Below are positions 57,770 to 64,000 of a DNA stretch of 64,000 bases, in pieces. The stretch comes from Dioscorea cayenensis subsp. rotundata. Taxonomy: Eukaryota > Streptophyta > Magnoliopsida > Dioscoreales > Dioscoreaceae. The DNA is taken from contig NC_052475.1 of the NCBI RefSeq assembly GCF_009730915.1, positions 28,085,016 to 28,149,015 of the forward strand, written 5' to 3'. The translations under genes were made by a program, and so were the position numbers. Position 1 is the stretch's first letter. Each line of letters starts with the position of its first letter. Below the pieces are notes generated by a model. That model had not been told where the DNA came from. It made no database searches and saw only the letters and a list, made by a program, of their open reading frames with translations.

Positions 57770-59262
57770 TCATGCAAGAACAAAGTAAACAAAGCCTGAG
57801 AAAATCATAATAATCACAGCCTCCAAGCTTTTCCCAAGACTGGCTCCACTTCCTGATGGACCTGAAAAAAGAAATAATAAAAAACAATTTAATCATGTGA
57901 GTTTTATTACTGCTAATAAGAAATATTAATTTATAAGAAGGCACATTATCCATATAAATGAAATGCATATATGAAAAATGTTTCATTAAAACCAATAAAG
58001 AAACAAAGATCATTTAGCTTTCTATTAGGAAAATTTATCAAGATGAGAGCATTATGATTAATACCTGCAGGGTTAGATGGGGTTGGATTGGAAGGAGATA
58101 CTGGAGGCACTGGGGTTGAACCTGCAAAGAGATTGAAAGAAAAATCCATAGTAGCAGTTTTGCTTGCATGTAGTAGACCAAAACTACATAGCATTATATT
58201 ATAACAAGTGTAACTAGTTAAAGACTACTACAATCTAAAAAAAGTAATGAACAAATGACTCCGAAATAGAATGTTAATAACTGGTTAAAGAAAACTATCG
58301 CACTTTCACTAATGTACACTAAAAACATAGAAACAAAAGAGAAGAGATTAACTATTGACATTCATACTACTTTGGGCTTTTGATAAGAGATTAAAAGAGA
58401 AAAGTAGGGTTTGCATATTCTCTTCAAAGAAAAAACTCAAAAAAGAACTACGGTTTTGAAGGAAAATAAACAAACAATTAGCTAAACAAAACTCTGAAAC
58501 ATTCACCCAGAAAATTTATTTTACGATTGATGGATTTTTGAAGAGGTTGGCATCTATAATATACAGTAAGAAAAAAGTTAATGAATAGATAAAATACTAT
58601 TAACAACTTCTTGTACTGAAGAGTACTCTGTTATGTAATCTTCACTTAACTGAAACTAATTAAAAGCCTAAAAAGAAAGAAATATATATATACCTACAAA
58701 CACAAAATCTAAACTCACATTTAAAAGAGGCAGGGATATATATATATATATCACTGTGTAACAATAAAGAAGCTAACAACAAAAAACATACAACGCTATA
58801 ACCCGAAGAAAATTAACCATCAACTATATATATGATCATATCTATAACTTAATTTTCTATTGAAACAAAACTATTTATATATATATATATATATATGCAT
58901 GCATGCATGTATAGAACATTGAGAAGCATACCATTATTGCAGAGGCTAGTATCAGCCTTGGCTCCACAGTTACCAACCATATTCAAAGTATCCTGTTTGG
59001 TGACATTCAAGCTCTTCAACAAAGCATCATCATTGTATAGGGTGCAAAGGCAAGCAGGTTGATGAGCCACCATGTCTTTCAATGGGACACAACATGTCGC
59101 CGGTGGAGGACTCGTTGACTTAAGGTATGGTTCACATGGCATCAACTTCTGCAGGCACTGTTGTATATCACCGCCACCGCCGGCAGCTGCATGGTATGCT
59201 CCGGTAGACGATGAGAATACACTTATTAATGTAACCAAAGTGATGAACTTCATGGCAGCCAT
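57770..59262 (-). CDS. LTPG: GPI-anchored non-specific lipid transfer protein
   Basis: Three exons by eye: 58932-59262, 58065-58121 and 57770-57861. They give 159 residues with intron phases 1 and 1. A signal peptide (residues 1 to about 24, MAAMKFITLVTLISVFSSST) is followed by the eight-cysteine motif: C36, C43, C57-C58, C71-x-C73, C99 and C108. This is the spacing of lipid transfer/alpha-amylase inhibitor proteins. Exon 2 codes a Pro/Ser linker (TPVPPVSPSNPTPSNP). Exon 3 codes a small-residue stretch GPSGSGAS followed by a hydrophobic end, VIIMIFSGFVYFVLA, a typical GPI-attachment signal. Such LTPG/xylogen-like proteins sit on the outer plasma membrane and help export cuticular or suberin lipids. 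The first ATG in frame is at 59262; a second, at 59253, is possible. The family is secure, the exact member is not. Confidence 0.92.
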
Positions 59263-59320
59263 TATTATCAAGAAGGTGTTTTGCTTCTCTCTCTGATCAG
59301 TGTTTCTGTCTGTATATGTA

Positions 59321-59334
59321 GATATTTATATATA
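59321..59334 (-). promoter_or_regulatory. TATA box of the lipid transfer protein gene
   Basis: On the minus strand TATATATAAATATC lies about 60-70 bases before the ATG at 59262, behind a CT-rich stretch. An (AGATAT)n repeat at about 59350-59372 lies further upstream. Confidence 0.55.
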
Positions 59335-59372
59335 TAGAGAGAGAGGGAGATATAGATATAGATATAGATATA

Positions 59373-59716
59373 TGAATTCTGGTAATTGTTTAAGAGGTGT
59401 TTGAATTTGGATGCACTTCATGCATTGTATGGGATTTTATTGTTGGAGAAAATCCCGGGATAGATGCGAAGATATTGCGATGAGGATAACGGGAGAAAAT
59501 TTAACTTTTTTATATATATATATATATTTTAAAAAATGGATGATTTTTTTCATATACATATAATGCATAGAGATGGGTAATTGTACTTGTATAGATTAGA
59601 AGAGAATTGATATTTTAATTTGTATATATCCTTAAGTCATTAACATTCAATTTAAATTTCATGTAGATCGATATTTTTCACTTTTCAAGAGAGGGAGAGT
59701 GATAAAAAATATCCTT
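59373..59716. other. Upstream region of the lipid transfer protein gene
   Basis: Promoter side of the LTPG gene followed by AT-rich DNA with a TA run near 59511-59527. No further gene seen. Confidence 0.4.
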
Positions 59717-59942
59717 GTTAAACCCTGCATGAATATTTTGAACCTCCATGTAGCATATTCATGCAAGGTTTAACTAGAATATGCATGATAATTTAGATTT
59801 AACTAGAATATTCATGCAAGGTTTAACTAGAATTGTAATATATATTTAGACCTCCATGTAGCATATTCATGCAAGGTTTAACTAGAATAAGTTTAAAATT
59901 CTAGTTAAACCTTGCATGAATATGCTACATGGAGGTCTAAAT
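59717..59942. repeat. Cluster of direct and inverted copies of a 38-45 bp unit
   Basis: The unit CATATTCATGCAAGGTTTAA, extended to ACTAGAAT and preceded by CCTCCATGTAG, occurs at 59743-59780, partly at 59808-59833 and fully at 59844-59888. It occurs inverted at 59898-59942 and, as a partial, near 59717-59735. The last two full copies form a perfect palindrome of 45-bp arms with a 9-nt loop. Confidence 0.9.
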
Positions 59943-60428
59943 TATCTTCAAGCAGACATTGCTTACATTTTTTTCCTTTCTAGAATTAGTTTTTTTTTAA
60001 ATAAAAATGAATAAATCATAATTTATTGAAGAAAAAAAAAGCAATACCATCAAAATTAATTCATAGAAGAGTCTTTATTACTAAAAACAATAAAATTTAA
60101 CCAAAGCTAAATAATATCCTTAACAAATCCAATTATAAGTGATCTGTAATATCTTAAGTTTAAAATACGTTCAGACAACATGTATCTATTCAATTTAAAG
60201 AAAATGATAAGAAAGAGAAAGTTCATTAATTTCAAATTTTAAAAATGAAAAATCAAGTCTCATCCACAATTCTCAAAAACAAAAATAAAAATAAAAATCA
60301 ATATTGTTGTTTCCAGAGTTAAATTAATATGATACTAAGATAGAATTTGTCCTAAAAAACTAACAAACAAAAAAAAAAAAAAGGTTTAACTCAGATATCC
60401 GTTAATACTAGTAACATATATAGGTATT
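59943..60428. other. Intergenic AT-rich spacer
   Basis: AT-rich DNA. Around 60000-60040, AAATGAATAAATCATAATTTATTG weakly resembles a reversed LINE tail. No gene seen. Confidence 0.4.
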
Positions 60429-60430
60429 AA

Positions 60431-61083
60431 GGGCCAATTTGGTATAGTAAAACACTTTTTCTGTAAAATATTTCTTCACAAAATTTATGATTATTCTCAA
60501 TTTTATCTTTTAATAATAACGAAGTAGAATAAAACAATACCTTAAGTACATGGGTTAATTTTTACATTAGTTAATGTTTATATATAAATAAATTAAGAAA
60601 GTTGCTCATATACCCGGCAAAAGTAGGTATTTAACTCATGCTCTTCTATTATGAGAAATATAATTACCCGAACTTGATGATCCACGAGGCATGCTTCCCG
60701 TATGAATTCTTAAAAAGAAATACAAAAAAATTATATGACTAACCAATAGAGATTGTCTTATCCCAAGGTTTTGAAAAGTAAGAAGCAGTGAAGGAGTTCT
60801 TCGCTAAGACTAGGGCTCTTAAAAGGAAGACATGACAAAAGAAAAACATTTTTATTTTACAAAGGGGTAAATTTGAAATTTTATATATTTCATATTTTCC
60901 AAGAAACCATGATGTAATCCGTTGCAGGCCCCTCCCCCTGTAAATCCTTTTCCTTAGTCAAAAGAAAATAATTGCAAGTTGACCATTACTTTACAAAATT
61001 TCTTTTACAACCAAACACATGAAAACATTTTACAACTTTAACTTTTCCAGGAAAGTTACTTTCCCCATATCAAACAGGCCCTA
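60431..61083 (+). mobile_element. Tourist-like MITE, copy C
   Basis: It starts TAA|GGGCCAATTTGGTAT and ends CATATCAAACAGGCCC|TAA, an imperfect terminal inverted repeat flanked by TAA. That pattern fits PIF/Harbinger-derived Tourist MITEs. Internal text, for example CCTGTAAATCCTTTTCCTTA and AAACATTTTACAACTT, aligns with copies A and B. The 5' half is more diverged. Confidence 0.65.
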
Positions 61084-61084
61084 A

Positions 61085-61740
61085 GGGCCCATTTAGTGCT
61101 TTGCAGGGAAAGACTTTCCCTGTAAAGTCTTTCCCTGCAATTATTTTCCCTACAAAGTAATAAAACAATGTTTGGTATGTATAATAAAAAAATGTAATTG
61201 AAATGCATGTAAAGTTAATTCTTTCGTTTGGTATGAATAGGTTTCTATGTAAAGTTACATGTATTCTCAATTTTGCCCTTGATTACTCTAGTTAGTAAAA
61301 TTAAATATATATATATATATATATAAAGTTAAAATTCCATCACCAAATCATCGTAACATCAAATGAATTCATTAAAACCATAAAAAAGCTAAAATCTAAT
61401 TCCAAAAAAATATAAAAAAAATATATTAAAAAAGTAAAAAGAATATAAAAAAAAATCTAATGAGTGATCTCTCTTGCCCTAGAGTTTTTAAAAAAAAGAA
61501 AAATGAAGGGGTTTTGCTCTAGGGTTTTTAAAATCAAGAAAAAATAAATAAATAATTATTTAAATGAGGGTAGTATCGGAATTTCACTCATTTAATATTT
61601 TCACACCCTCCCCCTGTGAATCATTTTTCCTAGTCAAAGGGAAAGTAATTAGATGAAGACCGATACTTTGCATTACTTGTATTAAAACCAAACGTGTGAA
61701 AGTTTTTCAGAACTTTACTTTTCCACATACCAAACGACCT
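61085..61740 (+). mobile_element. Tourist-like MITE, copy B
   Basis: Begins GGGCCCATTTAGTGCTTTGC directly after copy C and ends CACATACCAAACGACC. It aligns over its length with copy A at 8450-9142 in the same orientation. It sits immediately next to copy C, with a shared TAA between them. Non-coding. Confidence 0.7.
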
Positions 61741-64000
61741 CTTAATCCTTGGGTAATTGGCTTAATTAATGTTACTCCCTGGTTTTGAGTTTGGGCCACC
61801 ATATCCACCAGGCCCACCACTACAAATGTGGTCTAACACGTTTAATTTTTGTTCTTTTTAATCAGCAATTAGATACAATCCCTTTGTGCACTGGAAATTA
61901 AAAGGATGCCAAACAAATAAGCAATTAATTAGAAATGCAATACATAATTTTTAGCAGAAATTAAACCTCTAATTGGAAGGTTAAACCACTTGAAGCAATT
62001 TCACCTTTTTCAAAAATGGGTTAAGAAAAATTTTCTCTAAATACAACTAAAGATTCATAATTATAGTAACATCAACGCATCATCAAAAGCTCAAATCAAA
62101 GTTGAAATCATCACTAAAGAGGATACTAAGATAACATCAAGAAGAAAGATAAAATGAGATATAAAACATGGTAGACGAGGAGAATTTCTTATAAGAATTC
62201 ATCACTAAGAATTTAGACAAGACGTGATATTGTTACACAGTTTAATCTGCTTGTCCTTACTCAAACCCTTCTTTTCCTTTTCTTCTTTTTCTTCCTATTT
62301 TTTTTTTGAGTCTCACTATTTTTTACCCTTTCAATGTTTTTAGATTTTTTTTCTTTTTGGGTGGGCTTACGTCCATGTATTGGCAGCCCACTAATTAAGG
62401 CAGAACCCAACAAATTTAAATACACAATAATGTGGATCTCTTCAAGACGCTGATATACATCACAAATCCTTGTCTCTAAAATTTAATAATTGGATGAATA
62501 GGTGAATTTACTTTCGCTTCTGCCCTCACTGAAATATAAATATTTAATCTAATCTTAACAGGATAAATTTTATTAAATATCAATAATTAGGTTGTTTTTG
62601 TCTAATAAACCTTTCCCATTAAAAAAAAAACAAAAAATAGTTAGCTTTGGTGATGTATGTGTCATATCATATTTGATTCAATGCTTACTAGGAATATATA
62701 TGAGAATTATTCTTCAGTTTTTTCTTACAATTTAATTTAATAATAAATAATTAAAATTAAAAATATATATTAATGTGAAAACTTCAAATTCCGAATTCAA
62801 ATCACATTGGATGCGATTATGACAATGGATCCCAATTATGGATACAGGTTTGCAATCCAAATTTTGTGTCACGAGTTAAGAATAAATTGACCGGATGATC
62901 AATTCTTGATCTGTGTATACACGCTCATGATTCTATTCCTGTCATCTAAATAAATAAATAAAATAGGAATGACCATCAAAGTTCTTTAATTAAAACATTT
63001 GATGGATTATTAAAAATTGACAAACATAGGAGTCACATGGTTGAAACTTGAAACTAATGAATATAAAAGGACTGATGTCAAGATTCTTTTTCTGTGATTT
63101 AACATTGAAATTGTGGTTATGTAAATGAAGATAGCATACATAAGCAACGACTTTATAATGTTCTGGTAACCACCAAAGAAAATACAACCTTTCAAACGAG
63201 TTGGTTGAAATTTCTAAGAATAATGTCTTCTTTCTTTGCCAAAATTCTAGATAATATTAAAATTCATTATGATGATGTGTGTTTCAATAAGATGAATGAA
63301 TGGGCATTCCAAGATAAAGATGTTAGCATAAAAAGTAATTATACTTAGATTCGTTGTGTGCTTATAAAATTCTAAGTAGTTGCAATATTATCTTTGTATG
63401 AACTGTTAAATGTTCTTTCTTTATTTATTTCTAGAGGACCATGAATCCAAGTGATAGTGACGGTGATGGAGAGAAAACCACTCTTTCTGGAAGAAAGAAA
63501 TTTATCATAGAATAAAGTTTTAAAGTTATTGTTTTATAACTTTCTTTTTTCTTGATAGCCAACATGTCTTTGGTCCAAAGCGTTGACCTTAATATGAAAA
63601 AGTGTTGATATAAAAATTTTATTATTCAAATTTGAAATCCATTAAACGCAAGGGTGGTAACCGATTTTTAGTTATAAATATAAATTTACAATCATAATCT
63701 CGTGTCATTCAGCATTTGTCGAAAATGTATAACCTTGCCGTTTAATTTCCAGTTAAATGTATGTCATTAATTATATATGTGCTTGTTACATTTATTAAAT
63801 TAATTTTTATTTTATTTTATGAGACTAAAGTGTGGCACATAATCAATGCTTTTCATCTTGTTTTTATTAATTTTATGGACTTTTAACATCATTTCTATAA
63901 CTCAGAAATACGTGATAATGTACATTGATAAAATAGACCGTGAAAAATATTGATCATATTTATATTAATTAAAGAAAAATAAATTTTTATATAAAAATTA
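61741..64000. other. Intergenic AT-rich spacer to the window end
   Basis: AT-rich DNA with T-rich and A-rich runs. No coding frame of substance, RNA gene or transposon terminus was recognised. Confidence 0.5.

Overview
This is a 64 kb piece of an AT-rich flowering-plant nuclear chromosome. The evidence is spliced genes with GT-AG introns and plant-specific families (a one-B-box plus CCT CONSTANS-like factor, a 3-ketoacyl-CoA synthase, an invertase/pectin methylesterase inhibitor, a GPI-anchored lipid transfer protein). The genes lie in long repeat-filled spacers with L1-type LINEs, Stowaway- and Tourist-like MITEs, SINE-like repeats and many microsatellites. I cannot name the species from sequence alone. 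Nothing prokaryotic, viral, organellar or CRISPR-like is visible.

Nine protein-coding genes are supported. From left to right: a RAD23 ubiquitin receptor (minus, 3' part outside the window, 1-3415); a COL16-type CONSTANS-like factor (minus, 15659-16821); an intronless 3-ketoacyl-CoA synthase (minus, 28147-29652); a seven-exon homocysteine S-methyltransferase (plus, 35860-39483); a small single-exon protein carrying only the TBP-binding domain of the Pol III factor BRF1 (plus, 40336-40839); a two-exon protein joining a 28-cysteine N-terminal region to a Pmp3/RCI2 membrane domain (plus, 41758-42340); an unrecognised 75-residue protein with a good TATA box (plus, 47986-48213); a PMEI-type inhibitor (plus, 52454-53068); and a GPI-anchored nsLTP (minus, 57770-59262). 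They do not form a pathway cluster; they are independent plant genes.

Repeats: four substantial L1-like LINE copies (around 6.8-7.5 kb; a nested tail-to-tail pair at 9.3-11.8 kb; 20.4-24.1 kb; 43.2-44.6 kb) share a 3' end reading TGGTTTATCCAC followed by an A-rich tail. The same tail occurs alone at four sites as 26-51 bp insertions, each between direct repeats of 10-17 bp, which look like extremely truncated LINE insertions. A SINE at 35.38-35.55 kb has a 16 bp target-site duplication. Inverted repeats include a perfect 45 bp palindrome with a 9-nt loop at 59.84-59.94 kb and a pair of arms of about 355 bp at 54.05-55.34 kb.

The observations most worth following are the cysteine-rich/Pmp3 fusion gene, the orphan LINE-tail micro-insertions, the perfect palindrome cluster, the stand-alone BRF1 TBP-binding-domain gene, and a GC-AG intron in the methyltransferase gene. 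Exon borders were placed by eye from reading frame, splice sites and family knowledge, with no transcript evidence.
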